A DNA stretch of 64,000 bases from Camarhynchus parvulus (taxonomy: Eukaryota; Chordata; Aves; Passeriformes; Thraupidae). Positions 41,234 to 54,759 of the stretch are shown here, piece after piece. The notes under the pieces were generated by a model that was not told where the DNA came from, did not search any database, and saw nothing but the letters and a program-made list of their open reading frames with translations. The position numbers and the translations under genes are program-made. Location: contig NC_044571.1 of assembly GCF_901933205.1 (NCBI RefSeq), positions 73,347,689-73,411,688 on the forward strand. Direction: 5' to 3'. Every line of letters begins with the position of its first letter. Positions within the stretch are counted from its first letter, which is position 1.

Positions 41234-41699
41234 CGGTGCTGGATTATCTTTAGCTTCCACACCAAAAACATCCCGTTGTTTCACTGTCAGCAAATCAAGA
41301 CCTTCAGTATCGTCCTCGTCATCATCATCATCCTCAAAGAACTGCATGGACTCTGAGTTTGGTCCCTTGTTAGGTACATGAACTTCTTTTTCCTCCTCCT
41401 CAGACACCTCTTTTGACTCATCCTCAGACTCGCCACTCTCCTCAGCACTTCCACTGGAAACAGAACATTCCTCAGCTTCTTTTCTTCTCTGCTTTTCCTT
41501 TGTTTTGTTAACAGATGTTTTTCCACTGAAATTAGTTCCACATTTTTCCACTGTTTCCTCATTTACCAAGGTGAGGGCATTCTCATTTTGCTCTGTCTCC
41601 TCCAATTGGTCTGTCCCACTGGCTGCCTCGTTTGCACACAGCTGCTTCTGAACTCTTTGAAGGAATCTCACACGAGGTGCCATTGCAAGACCAAGTGAC
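41234..41699 (-). CDS. DDX10: DDX10 large exon: end of C-terminal extension and acidic linker
   Basis: A 466-nt exon, the largest seen here. The acceptor (gttttag) precedes G-TCA-CTT and the donor is GTAAGT after CCA-GCA-CCG; it ends on a codon boundary. With the CT from the previous exon it begins LSLGLAMAPRVRFLQRVQKQ, matching vertebrate DDX10 SLGLAVAPRVRFLQ. The next roughly 115 residues are a low-complexity Ser/Glu/Lys linker (for example SGSAEESGESEDESKE) with an acidic run FFEDDDDDEDD. It then returns to a conserved block, LLTVKQRDVFGVEAKDNP, the counterpart of the human VKRHNVFGLDLKDE stretch. A Met lies at 41685-41683, but the reading frame is open upstream into the exon border, so this is an internal exon and not a start. 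The linker is much less conserved than its two flanks. Confidence 0.96.
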
Positions 41700-42507
41700 C
41701 TAAAACATGGAATGAACCAAATAAATTTAAAAGGCGGATACACAAAACTTGACTAAATTAGAAGCCCTCATTGATGGCTCAAGTGATTCAATTTCAATTA
41801 TCATTCATATTGATACATTTTGATCAACACATTTAGAAAAGTCCAGCGTGAAAAATACAAGCGAACATTGGAAAAGGAAGCAAGATGACATAACTGAGAA
41901 CTCTCAGTAACAATTACAAGCCTCCCAGGAAGGAAAGCAAACAAAGAAGCTGGTAAGTTGCAGATAAGAGCCAATTAACTATCTATGATTCACAGTAAAA
42001 CATGGTGGAAGAAACACCAATGTAATTTGGTATTGAAAATACATGGATTTCATGTCAAGGACTGAGATAACACTGATCTGTCAAGTGTCCTTCACTACTG
42101 GAAGTACACCCAGAACATTATCTCCCTGACCTCAGAGTGACTGAGATCAGCAGAACAAACATGGTATGGATGAATGACTAACTGCAGGAAAAGCTAGGGG
42201 AGAGACATTTCTCCCTTAAAGGCAATTTCACAGGCTTCCACCTCTCTACAGCAAGGCTTTCCCTCCATGGCATAGGTAACTAACAGTGCCAGCAAAGCTA
42301 TTATTTCACCCAGTTATTCATGACAATTCAAAGTTATACTAATAAGCGTTACATGAAGGGGCAAAAATTGCAGAAAGAGCAAAAATCCTGTCTAGCAAAA
42401 ATAGTGGAGAGCACTGCATGGGAACAGATACCCTGACTCGAACAGCCCATCTGACTTCAGTAAACTTTGTAACTGTTATTACACCTGACCCTATCAAATC
42501 CAAATTT

Positions 42508-42524
42508 AAAAAAAAAAAAAAAAA
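42508..42524. repeat. A17 homopolymer
   Basis: Seventeen A on the plus strand inside a DDX10 intron. Confidence 0.9.
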
Positions 42525-44937
42525 GCAACTGATTTCAGAGTTAGTGAGCCATCTCATTAGGTGAATAAAAAATGTGAGGGGACACTGGTACTGGTGCAAG
42601 GAACACATACAGACCCATGATACAGAACTGAAAGTAGTACCTGCTACTTGTAGATACACTTAACAAAGGAATAAAGGATTTAACCAAATAGAGTGACTAC
42701 AGGCATCCACACCTGTTAAAGACCAGCCTTTTTGAATTCAACATATGCACAGCTATACACCACCTTTCCTCTCAATGCTGTTCAAGCAGAGAGCATAATT
42801 TCTTCTTTTCACTACACAGCCTCTGAAAGGAACCCAAGTTATAGCACAGGAGAAATATCTAATCCATACTACCCAGCAGAAACATCATAATAAACAGTTG
42901 ATTAAGCACCCAGAAGATACTGCAGAGCAGCAAGAGTGCACTGTAGGCTCTGGAGAGCCTTGAACTTTTAATGGTAGCCAATGAGAAAGGCTAATCAAAA
43001 GGAGTGTCCTGCTTAAACAAACAAACAAACAAAAAAACCCAATTGTAATCACACCTGTGGTTAAACAGGGCACTTTTGGTACCAGCCACAGGTTCAAAGT
43101 AGACACAAACCCAAACAGCAATCCACAATGTTAGGATAAAGAACAAATATTCCAACAAATAAAGTTTATTTTTTATGTAAAAATTTTGGTTTAGTGTTTC
43201 TGATAATTCAGTACTGTTTTACAAGCAATTAACAGCAATAACAAACCAAATAGAATTTTATTTTAAAAGATCAAAGGAAGTTTTTATCCAATGTATTTCG
43301 CACATTTACTGACAGTGCAGAGGATAACTCAACACCGTTGGGAACTGAAATTGGAGCAACTAGCGATCTTAAACTTGTTTTACTGTTTGACAGCAAACAC
43401 TAATTACCTTTGCAATGAAATGATGTGTTAAAGTTTGGCCTATTGACTAACTGTAATGGAAATAACCAAACAGCAGATGTAATGCTTCACTGCAGCAGCT
43501 GGAAGCCATTCAAACCTGGAATTGGGCCTTAACACCAGGCACAGTAAAACACATATCAAAAGACTGCTGCATTCAATCTCTTCAGCAAGGAGATCGAAGT
43601 TGCAAAAAATCAAATCCTTTGGAAGACAAATGCTTTTTTGCTTTTCCAGATTTCACATTATTCTACATAAGGTATTGCTGTCAAGTGTTGACAAAGCAAT
43701 GCAAGCAGCAATACTGTATGGCAACTACACAACCAGTCCTCACTTCTCTTTCTCAAGCAGACAGGCACAAGGTACACAGGGTTGAAAACTCTGATTTTAT
43801 CAGAGCTTTTCTTCTACACCTCCAGAGCTAGCATCAAAGATCAGGAATACACATGCACAGAAAAGTCTGACAAGGTGAAAAACTATTCTCTGTTCAGCAA
43901 AAGTTACAAAACAGAAAGAGCAGCCCACAATGTGGACAAGACTCACATCACAGATCTTTTTTGCATTCAAGTATGAAACTCCACTTGCCAGACTGCCGTA
44001 CTGCACTATGTCTTACTTTAATAATTGAATAAAATTAATTGTCACTTAGTCTTGGCAATTTTTTCTTCACTGCTTAGCAAGCCTACCAAAAAAAGACTAG
44101 TGCTATCAGAATTCAAATTACTTCCCAAAGAATACAGACCTCAGGCAGAAGGGAGAGAAAAGGTCACATACATTTGGTAAGACAGTAATAGTAGATAAGC
44201 TTAGAAAAAGTGTATTAAATAATATCCCAATACTTTTAATTACATAACTTCTCAAAGAAATGTCAGTGTTTTGGCTCATTACTGCCTCTTTTTCATAGTA
44301 TATTCCAAATGGAGAAAAATCTGGTACAAACAGTCTGGACATTCTACTACTGCTAAAAGCTTCCCCATATTTTAAGATTTGACAGTTTCTTTTGAAATGA
44401 TTTCTTAATTATTCACCAAATCTATAGTTCAGTCATACTGAATCAACTCAATGGATGAACCAGGCTTTCTTTTCATAAACTACAAAGGGCATTATTAGTT
44501 CTCAATAATTCATTAGATGCCACTCAGATCACAATCCTACTATGACTGAAGTTGCAGACATTTTTTTACTTTAGTGCAACCATTTCACACACTCATCTGG
44601 AACAAGAAATGTGCAGGGTTTTCTGATGAAGACAGACAAAAAGCAGGTAAGTTATTTAGTGAGATTTCATGAGTCCTAACAGACAGCACTAAAAACACAC
44701 TAACATCACAGTGTAGTCTTCAGACTATGGTAGCCTTTAAATGGCAACAACAATTCAGCTGACGAACCAAACAATCCTGTTTCGTATTTTGGTGTGAAAT
44801 GCAATGACTTCTAAAGAGCAAGCTCTTCTATAAGTTTCTAAAGGCAATACTGAAACCAAGGGAGTGTTTCACTGCTATAAATCAAAGTACAGCTGACAGT
44901 TCTACTCCTCAACTAAAACCAAGGGGGCCAGACATCA

Positions 44938-44965
44938 GCATTCCCTAACACTGATTAGGGAATGC
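44938..44965. repeat. Perfect 11-bp inverted repeat (hairpin)
   Basis: The arm GCATTCCCTAA at 44938-44948 pairs exactly with TTAGGGAATGC at 44955-44965 around a 6-base loop (CACTGA). Pairing does not extend beyond the arms. It lies in a DDX10 intron and no function can be assigned. Confidence 0.85.
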
Positions 44966-47567
44966 ATAGAAGTAACTACACAAATCACCTATAATGCCCA
45001 AGTACCTTTGTTAATTTAGTAGCAAGTTCAAAAGGACTTTCAGGAAATAAATTAAAAGAGTAAAACTGCAAAGAAGTAACACTGTATGGCTTTAAGGAGA
45101 ATACCACTTTTGTTTCCAGTGAATACTGAAGATCAAGCGACTTTTTTTTAATTAATTTAAATGAACAGTGTAACGGACTTAAAACACTGCCTCTTCGAAG
45201 GCTTGTGAACTGGAAAGTGTTTATATTAACATGGTAACTCTGTCTCTACTGGGATGAGAGAAAAACTTGTCATCTCTCAACTCTTTAGAAAGACCAAATC
45301 TTAGACACTTGAAGCAATATCTATCTTCGCAAAAAACAAATTTAAGACCAGTAAAATATTAAAATTTTGACAAATGCTCCTAATTTGCTCCTAGAAGATT
45401 ACTAGTCCTTTTTACAACATGAGCCAGCTGTAAACTGCTTCAGAACAATTTTACACAAGTTACTGATTCAGTCTGATATTAACTTAGCACATTTACTAAA
45501 TATAGATATATTCCATTAGTGAACTACTTCAGAATGATGTGAACACATAAAAACACAGCACGGAGATTACTTTTACTGTGGTACGGGTTCAGACAAAGAC
45601 CTAAAATAGGTTGGAAAAGGTTAAATACTCCCAGAAGCTATTTCAAGAGAAGAAATATGTATTACTTGCTTAGCAATATATATACTACATCCACATTTAA
45701 CATTTAAAATGTTATCAGAAGAGAGGATGAGCAACCGTTTGAAAACAGGAGAAATCACATCAACTGAAAAGACACAAATCTGAACTAACAGGCTTTCCAG
45801 ATGGTCCGATTAATAACCAAAATGATCAGAGAAATTCTGTTTGCTGTGCTATTTACTTCACCAGCCAGCTTTATTCCTCTCCATCAAGGAGTTCAAATGC
45901 TGGCACTCTATTAATAATAAGGAGGGCCAAGCTATTCAAGACTTCATGGGTCAGGACCAAAGAGAAGGAGAACAAAGAGGATGTCATGGTTGCAATCTAA
46001 TAATTAAGAAGAGCAAGATGTAGTCTTCCTTACAAAAGGAAAAGGAACCTCCACATTGCAGTTGCAAACCCTGGTGGTGCTCCTTGGTACCTGAGCCACC
46101 CTGACACCTGCTCAGAGGGCAACACAGCAGAGCACAAGCAACAAGGTTTTCTAGAGTGCATTAAAAACCCTTTCTCCATGTTAGCTGGCTTAGCCAACTC
46201 TGACAGCACTCTACTGGAACTGCTACTCATGCATATGCAAGTACATTCACTTCCAAGGTGAGTGAAGGTCAATAGCCAGCTTGGCTGCAGAATGAGGAAA
46301 GCTAGCTCAAGATCCTAGAAGAAATGAGGATGATGACTAAGAGAATAATGACCCTGGACTTTGAAAGAGGAGACTGCAGCTTCTTTAGAAAGCTGTAGGC
46401 AAAAGTTTCCAGAAGTAGTTACAGAAGCTCAGGAAGGGACAGCTGGATCTCAGGTGGCTGAGGGGGAGCTCAATGAGGAACGCCCAAACTCTGCAAATGA
46501 CTGGAGGGAATCTGGGGTCTGTATGAGCAATAGCATACAAGGCTGACATTATCAACCAGGTAACAGCATGAGAAATAGTAAGTCTGGTTACAGGTGCATG
46601 AAGACTGGAAACAACAGGGGGAAAGTAATTAGGAGCTATCTTTTTACTTAGGAGACTAGCATGTAGAAAAGTAAGTATAAGGAGAGCCAGAAGGAGGGCC
46701 AAGAACCAACAAAGAGATGACAAGACATGCAAAGACTGCAATGGGCACTGCCTGAGGATGAGACAGACGGCCCTGAGAAAGGTAACAAATAAAACCTGCC
46801 CTGACCATGCAGTAAGGGTCAGGCCAGGGGTGGTGATTAGAGTGCAGTGGGTGTTTTCCCTGGTTAGTGAAAGGACAGACAGATGTGGACAGATGGATCG
46901 TGTATTCTGCTATCACCCATTTCAGTCCTGACAGCACCTACAGCAACCTACTGCTTTTTAATACTGATCAGCAAGCAATACTTGCAGAACTATCTGGATA
47001 CTAAGGAGTGTGTATCTGACATTTTCCCAATAATTTGGCTTCAACTTGTTTTATTTACTCTCTATGTACCAACACAGGGAGAAACAGGAAAATATGCTGC
47101 ATTTCTCCTGAAAGATATGACTACAGTCACAAAGGAAATTACCTTCCCTGGCAGACCCTTAGAACTGTGACTAACCTGTCCATCCAGCACCCTCACCTGA
47201 TAAGATCTGCCCCTGGAGAACAATGTGTAGATATATGTATGTGTTAGCAACATAAAGTGCCTGAGAAACTTCAAAACACTGCCTCCTCTCCAGGAGACCA
47301 GACTATGCAATTATTCCTTTTCACCCTGTTGTTTGTTTACATTTTCTTATGCTTTCAAAGCTGTCCTTTGCAATCAAAAGACAAATTTCTCTTTTTAATG
47401 CAAGCATTGAGCTTCTCCTTCATCAGACTTAAAGGCTGCCTATGTTAACACAAGGCCTACACAAGTCTTCCTCCAGCAAATTATTCTTGATAGCAATTTA
47501 TAATGAAAGAATACTGGAGAGAATAGTAATGCACCCTAGCTTAAAGGTGATCAGTCGCTAGAATAGA

Positions 47568-47648
47568 TGTGTGTGCGTGTGTGTGCATACATTTTTAATA
47601 TATTTTGTTTTATATATCTTATATATATATGACCTTATATAACATATA
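47568..47648. repeat. GT repeat next to AT-rich repeat
   Basis: A GT/GC alternating run at 47568-47585 is followed by T/A stretches including an ATATATATAT run at 47621-47630. Confidence 0.8.
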
Positions 47649-49501
47649 AAAATGAAAAATACTTGCTTTTCTGCAGACTCAATCAACAGAGCTTAAGAGT
47701 GCACAGACATGCAAAGCAGGAGAGCAATGGGGAATGTGGGCAACAGCCTGCAATGCAAACCTGACAGGGGAATTAAGCAGCCTATTTTCTCTGCAGATTT
47801 TTAGTGGAGCAACATCGATCAAGCTAGCAGTAAATCTCCATGGAAAGGCTTAAGTACTTTCAGAAAATGCACACAGAAGGTAAAGGGAAGAAAGGATTCT
47901 CATTTCAGGTTTTGCCGTAAGTTTGTGCGCAGAACAGAAACCAAGGTCGGTTCTGGATGCAAAATTCAAACATACCAGAGTTTGAGGGACTTTCATATAA
48001 ATGAAGATGACTGATCCATGTATCAGTGGCTGTGCACTGAACTGCAGGGTGTATTTTAGTTAGACTAGCAGTCTGGAGAGTGGGGAAGAAGAGTGCCAAC
48101 AAACTAGAACAGAATCTCCAAATTATCTCCCAGATTTATTATCTTCTGACTTTTTGATTATACTGCCACATATTTCACAGCCTTGACTAAACCTCTCCTA
48201 CTCTCTCCAAACAACTGACTGGTTTCTTCCATTTTATTACAGGAATGACATTAGTAGCTTTCCAAAGCTGAGACTCAGAATTATTTTGAGGAAGGTCCAA
48301 ATTTGGGCACACAGACCTGAGAAGAACAGAACTGTAGATTACTCCATCTACAGATACTAGATGGCAAACCATGCTGAAATCCAGAAAGAGGCACAGGGAT
48401 TCTGAAAATTCAGCATTACCACCATCTGCTAGTCTGTTTCTAACACTGGCTGAATTTGCATGGTTATCCCTCTTAGCCCTAATTTTCTGCCACTATTCCT
48501 TACATTCATAGCACAGTAAGACCTACAGCAGATTTTAAAGATGCTGACAAACGGCACAAGAGAAGGGTCAGGCATTGCACATAGCAAAAATTCTTGAGCT
48601 TATGCTAGTTCTCCTTTTTCAAAATGCCTCAGTCCATGAAGTTAAAAAGCATCTTTTATAATAGGTTTATGTATCTTAAAAAGCATAATCATGTTAATGA
48701 CAGTACAGCACACAAAGAGCAGGTGTTCCAGAGTCTAGTAATTTGTCACATTTTAGTTCATTATACCATGTGCTGGCAAATTAGCCTTCTCTGTATGAAA
48801 TCCCACACATATCAAATTAATTTACTGTGAACCTTTGAACACCTTGCTGCTCCCTTACAACTACCCTGTGTCCCCGTGAGATTTCAAAAAATTCACATCT
48901 TAAAACAATTTCAAGGGGCTGTCATCTGTACAGTCAACCTGTCAAAATTAATTTCCCTTCCATACAAAATATGGAATGATTCACATACATGTACAAAAAT
49001 AGACACAGCAAAATAGATGCTATTCAATCTAGTGCAGATGCTTCATCTTTACCAAATGAAAAAGTAATTGACGGCCAAAGAGAAATGTCCGAATCACACT
49101 CAAAATGAGATTGCAAAACACAGTCTTTAGATATCTCGAATTTCTTTTTAAATAATACACTTTATAAGTTGGTATTTAGCTATGAGGCTGAAGGGCAAAT
49201 CTGGGGAGGGACAAAACACCAAAACATTACTCTCTATCCTTTTATATCAGAAGTTATGTCTTCTAGTGTATATAGCAAATGTACCTTGTGCCCTAAGTTA
49301 TTTCTCTGTACAGCATATATTGCCTTTACACATGATTTAGAATGCTCTTGAAAATATGCAAAAGCTCAGCATGAATATGAAACTAAATACACTAGAAGAC
49401 TAGAAGTGCAATTCTGTGTGTTAACACAATCAAAACAGCTATTTAAAGACTGCAAAACATCTCACTATACAGCTTTCATATTTTAAGTTGACCATACTTA
49501 C

Positions 49502-49590
49502 AGAGCATATTCTGCTAGAGGCAATTTGAAAACATCAAATACTTCCTTGTTCTTCATTAAGTAAACTGAACGCAAGTAGGATACAAAACA
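49502..49590 (-). CDS. DDX10: DDX10 internal exon: C-terminal extension, conserved CFVSYLRS segment
   Basis: An 89-nt exon on the minus strand with a pyrimidine-rich acceptor (tttctttcag) before TGT-TTT-GTA and a GTAAGT donor after GCT-CT. It enters in phase 0 and leaves two bases (CT) that join a G from the next exon to make Leu. The peptide is CFVSYLRSVYLMKNKEVFDV followed by FKLPLAEYA. It is nearly the same as the vertebrate DDX10 segment CFVSYVRSVYLMKDKEVFDV. This is the most conserved part of the extension and the strongest single piece of evidence for the gene. The bird reads FKLPLAEYAL where I recall human SKLPIPEYAL. Confidence 0.97.
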
Positions 49591-52500
49591 CTGAAAGAAA
49601 AATAGAAGTATTCAACAAAAAAAGACACCATTCAATTACCAACACAAGAAACAAACATTATATTGTTGCTCTAACACAAAATAGAATTTCACTATTAGGT
49701 AGTCTATCATCAATTTCAGATGGAAATTTTAAAGTACTCATCAGACAAAAATTTATCATTATTACAGAAGTGATACAACTTCAAGTGCTCAAATATTTCA
49801 TTACATTCACATTGGCTGAATTGACTGAATTTCCCAACAGCATGTCATGTTATATTTTCCTACAAAGAAAATATGACAGATTAGTCAGAAGGAAACATCA
49901 CTGATTCAATTTGATTTTTTCCTCCTAGGTTTTCTGAATGTTGTTATGCTATTCCAATATCTAAATTATGCGGAACTTCAAACAAACTTTGTTGCTATCA
50001 ATCTGAGCTGTCCTGACTTAATCTTAGCCACGAGCAGGAAGTTATTTAACTCAATATAGCTGCCCTTCACTGTGGTCTAAGATGATTCATATTACCTTGC
50101 ATTTACCATCAGCTCATCACATGCACAAAGTCAATGAATGCACCTCAGCTGACCAAGACAAATTCACTATACAACACCTACTAAGACCAATCCAAGGTTG
50201 AAGTCTCAATTAATCATAGACTTTCTCCAAAAACACTGGAAGCACTACACAGGAGAATAACTTAATCTTGCATTGCATTTTCCTGCCGTCCTTCCCAAAA
50301 GGAAAGATTCTTCTTCTTCTCACACTTCTTTTATACATAGTCTAGTTCTACCTAGCAGCAGCAGCATAAATACTGGAATATTTCAAGTATCAAAAAAGAT
50401 CCTGGGATTTCTGTTGTTCATAACCTTATTTCTGACACATGCTAGAACTCCTACCATGAGGCTTAAACCATCAAACACTAACAACAACAGCAAGTTAAGG
50501 TCACAGAGTTACATTCAAGTATTCTATAATCACACCCTTGTTCTGTTATGTACAGGCACCTACTGGAGAAAACCACTGTATTAATAATTCATGTGGAATT
50601 AAAAAAAAAATCTATTTCTTGTTAACCTCAGATAGAGGAGCAAACACCCAACAGTCAGGAGCACTGATGTCTTAGAGGGATCCTTTAAATGCTTGTAAGA
50701 GGAAAAAATACTTCAAAAGGTAAAATGAAAGATAAGACAGTAAATTAAACAATGTTATAAACTCATTCTTTTCCCCTGAGTAAACAGAAATAAAAACTAT
50801 TGATTGTAAGTATGTAGAGCTAAGAGATATACTTTGCAAACTGCCCATTAATTCACTATGAAAGTAAATTTTCATTTGCTGGTTTTTCCTAATGCTGAGG
50901 GGTTTTTGGGTAAAGCTTCCTTCCCGATTATGTCTTTCAATTAATTTTAGCTGTGGAAAGTGTGAGCTCAATTCATTCAGCTGCTACCAAGATTGAGATG
51001 TGGAATACTTACATCAAACGCTTATTTGCTCACATTGAATTATTAATCATTTTACAAAGGTAATTAGAATATTTAGGAAAAGGCTTCAAATTTGACAGAT
51101 CTCATTAATCTACTGCTGTCTAGCAAGTGACAAAAATCAATGAAAGCCTCTTTTTTCTCTGCAGTGACAGATGAAAAAAAAGTAGATTAAAAAAGAAGTA
51201 TCCTTCCTGTGAATCTAAGATTTGCAGATCTGAATATCCACATGAGTCACTACTTGCTACAGGGTTGAAATCTCATTATCTGTTGCATAACCGATAAAGC
51301 CATCCACTTACCTTTCTGGCATGTATTTCGTACACATGGTCTAGAAATTAACAAACTATAAAGGGCAGAAAGAACACACCTTTTGCATGCTTTTCAAGCC
51401 CCACAATAATTAAGAATGAAACACCAAACATGCATAGAAGACCTGTTCTACTTTACAAGAAGAGAAATCAAGCCATTTGCTTTGATTTTTTTGATTTCAG
51501 TGTGTTGACTTCAACCTCTGTCTAAAACTCTGTCATCTCAGTTGGATTTTATTCAGTTATCCTGAGACTTCCTCAGCCTGCACACACACACTGGAGCTGA
51601 GGGAGAACAAGTTTAGTCAGTCTGAACTTTTTCCCTGCTATTTTACAATTGCTGTTGTCCCCGGCCACACCTGCTGTTTGATATCACTTTCAAGGCTTTT
51701 TTGAAATAACTGAACACTGCAAAAATATTATATGCAGTAATTTCTATGGAAGAAGTTATGGTTGGGCATCATTAACATATTACAGTTCTACTACAACAGT
51801 AGCTACATGTCTCCAAAAACAGCAGAAATGACTGTACAAGTACTAGAAATACATAAGAAAAAAGTACCATGCTGTAGGAATTTACTACTTCTAAATTTTG
51901 ATTTATTGATCTATTTCCTAGATAACTGCTGTAAGCATTAAAATGCACACAATTCAACTGATGTGCTGTTTTGACAGTAATTCAAAAGTAACAGGGTGTG
52001 GCTGGAATCTCAGGCTGTAACACCCTGCACATCTCTCTGGGTGCCATGAAGAATTTAATGGACAGACATCACTTCAGTGCCACAATTCAAACTAGCAAGA
52101 AAAAAAGATTCTTTTTTTAAACTGTTTTCCAGAACTGGCTGAACTGACCTATTAAATATTAAAATTACAAGAAATGCCAAAAGGCAGCATCAGTCCTTGA
52201 GAAGAACTGCAAAGGTTTCAAAGGAGCTCCGATCTGATTCAAACTGTCTTTCCAAGCAATAGCAGGGGAGCCACGTCCCACTAAATGAACCATGAAGTTT
52301 GTTGAAGCAATTACTAATCAAGAACTTTCTATTTCCAAAAAAAGTAAAGGCACCTTGAAGTAAATCAACAAGCTTAGAGGATGCAATAACTTAGGCCTCA
52401 TGCCCTCATCACATGATGGTAGACTACTGTCCTATCCACACTTCTCTGCACAGCTGTGCCGTTTCACTGCTATCTCGTCCATGCAGGTTGGGAATTTATT

Positions 52501-53486
52501 TCTTACACTACAAATGTCAAGAACTTGGCAGCTTGCAACAGACAGGCTAGACAACGTAACACCCATGCCTCTGAGAAATCCAGCATTTCAGATAAGGATC
52601 CAAGGTCAGGATTTATTTGCATGTATTTTATTGTTTTATTCACATTGACATGTAAGACTACTTGGGCACATTTGCAAAGTATGTCTGAACATTCATAGTT
52701 AAACCTTATTAAGGAGGGACGCTTCTGTGATAAACCACTTGTCCATACTCCAAGTTTTTCAAAAACTGAATGTATTTACAGCTTGCCTGCAAGAATAACA
52801 CTTCTCTGCTATCCATAAATTAAAAACTGCAACAAAAATAGCCTCAAATGGTAATTATATGGCAATTAAAATTTTTTCAAACAAATTTAAGTTTGTATCT
52901 GCAATACTGACAGACAGCCCATGTTTCATTTTATTCTTGAGCTATTTTGAAATTTTATCATTCCTCTGCTCAATTCAGAATGATCCTTCTCTGCCTTTTA
53001 AGAGATCTTAAAAAGCCCAAGGCAGAAACAGAGGTTTGTTGGTGTTTTCATTCCAAGTAAAATGATGCTGGATTACTCCTACTCTAATCCTCCCCCAGCC
53101 AGCTGCTCTGTCACTTCTGACATAAATTGGTGTAGCTGCAACTTCCCGTGGCAGCTGGAGATGAATGTGACACCAGTGCCTCTGGTTTGTGCAGCAAGGA
53201 TGAAGCTTACACTGACATTCCACACTGCTTCAAGTAATGCTTTATGCACTACAAAAACCTGGAATACCTAAATGACAAAAATAGTTTTTAAAAGCATTCC
53301 CTTGGAACATTGCCTTAGACATTTTATTCACAAAGCTCACACTGAGCTCCTCAGGCACTTTGATTTCAATCTCCTTGTTTAGGAAAGTAAGAATGGCATT
53401 CCTCTGACTCACTGAGTGTCCCTACTGCAGGCCTCCAAGATAGGTCACATCACATAGCCTACCTCTGCAGCACAAAAAAAACACCA

Positions 53487-53509
53487 TTCATCCATCCATC
53501 CATCCATCC
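53487..53509. repeat. (ATCC)n microsatellite
   Basis: About five consecutive TCCA/ATCC units in a DDX10 intron. Confidence 0.9.
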
Positions 53510-53916
53510 CAAAGGGGTTTTAAGGTACCTGTGCCAGGAGGCATTGTAGAAGTGCTTATTCTACTCTATCAGCTATAAAAGAAAGTTCAGGCAGACTAAC
53601 TCACAGAGGACATCTAAAGCTAGGTGAGATGAATCTCAAGAGTTTTAAATATTTCTACTTGACTCATTCTACGTCCCACTTCAACAGAAAGCTTAAAACT
53701 CTTGGTTTCTCTAAGCTTTCACAATCCTCTTCTCATTTTACCCTAGCATTCAGGTTTACCAGTATACCTTCAAGTGTCATTAGTGTCCACACTAGCTCAT
53801 AAAAATAAAAAGTTATTAACACTAATCCAGAATCTCTGCAATCATGTATTTCTCAGGCTTTGGCATTTCTGGATTTCTCACCATGTGGTCTTTGGTGGTA
53901 CTCTTTTAATTTGACC

Positions 53917-53958
53917 TATATGTATATATATACGTATATATATATATATATATATATA
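53917..53958. repeat. (TA)n microsatellite
   Basis: An alternating TA run of about 40 bases interrupted by G near 53922 and CG near 53933. It is likely to be polymorphic. Confidence 0.92.
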
Positions 53959-54759
53959 AGAAAAAATGACATGAAAGGTTTGACTATTATCCTTCCAACT
54001 GTGTTTTCCTGCATCTCAATTTGAGCTTTTGATTTTGTATAGTTTTGAAGAGACTTGACACAACTACAGAATTCACAGGCTAATGATATACACAATTCAG
54101 CAACAAAACAAAACCCCAACAAACCAACATGTTGCAGTGCCTCAATAAAAAAAGTAGCAAGCTCTATTCCAAAGAGTTCATGGCCTAAAAGTATTACAAA
54201 ACCATGGAAAGGTCAGCAAACACGTTTAGTGATGGCAAGAGGCAGTGCAATTTCCAGAAATGTTTCACAGGCTACCTTTCACAGAAAGTATCTTTTACAA
54301 CCAAGCTCATTCTCATCCAGGCACCTACTTAATTATTTGAAGGGTCCCTACCTTCCCCAAACCTGATAAACATGTGGTGAAATGCACATATTGTCTGTCC
54401 ATGAAGTCTCCCAGCGTTAACCAGCACAGCAAAGAAATCCCATTCATAAACCCATTCACATAATTCTTCATCTTACCCAGACGAGCTATTCTAAGCTACT
54501 TTGCTGATCATTCAAATCCAAACAAAATTTAAAATGCTTTATTCGATGCATTGGATTTTACCCTGAGAAAGGACAAACTGTCACATATATTCAGGATATA
54601 TGACAATAAAAATTGATCAAGGTGGGCATGTTGAGGCCTACATGGTTTCATATCTCTAACTTTTCAAGTCAAGTAATGTGATCTGCTATTTTTAAGTCAC
54701 CTTTTTTATTAGTAGAATTATTTTGACATTTTTTGTACCAGCTTTCCAAGAAACTTGAA

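Larger units (their letters stand above)
41700..49501 (-). other. DDX10 intron, 7802 bp
   Basis: The intron runs between two phased DDX10 exons with GTAAGT...TTTTAG borders. I see no exon, RNA gene or recognisable transposon in it. It contains a 17-A run at 42508-42524, a short AAAC repeat at 43015-43037, a perfect 11-bp hairpin at 44938-44965 and a GT/AT repeat at 47568-47648. The part from about 46030 to 46860 is somewhat richer in GC and purines than its surroundings but was not identified. Confidence 0.85.

Noticed and set aside
41287..41562. 91-codon minus-strand frame with many Lys/Arg and a Met run
   Set aside because: It is the shifted frame of the acidic DDX10 linker exon; the phased DDX10 frame continues across all four exons.
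41234..41743. Apparent start codon at 41743 giving a stand-alone acidic protein
   Set aside because: The exon acceptor lies at 41700-41701, and codons just inside it continue DDX10 from the previous exon, so the ATG at 41743 is intronic.
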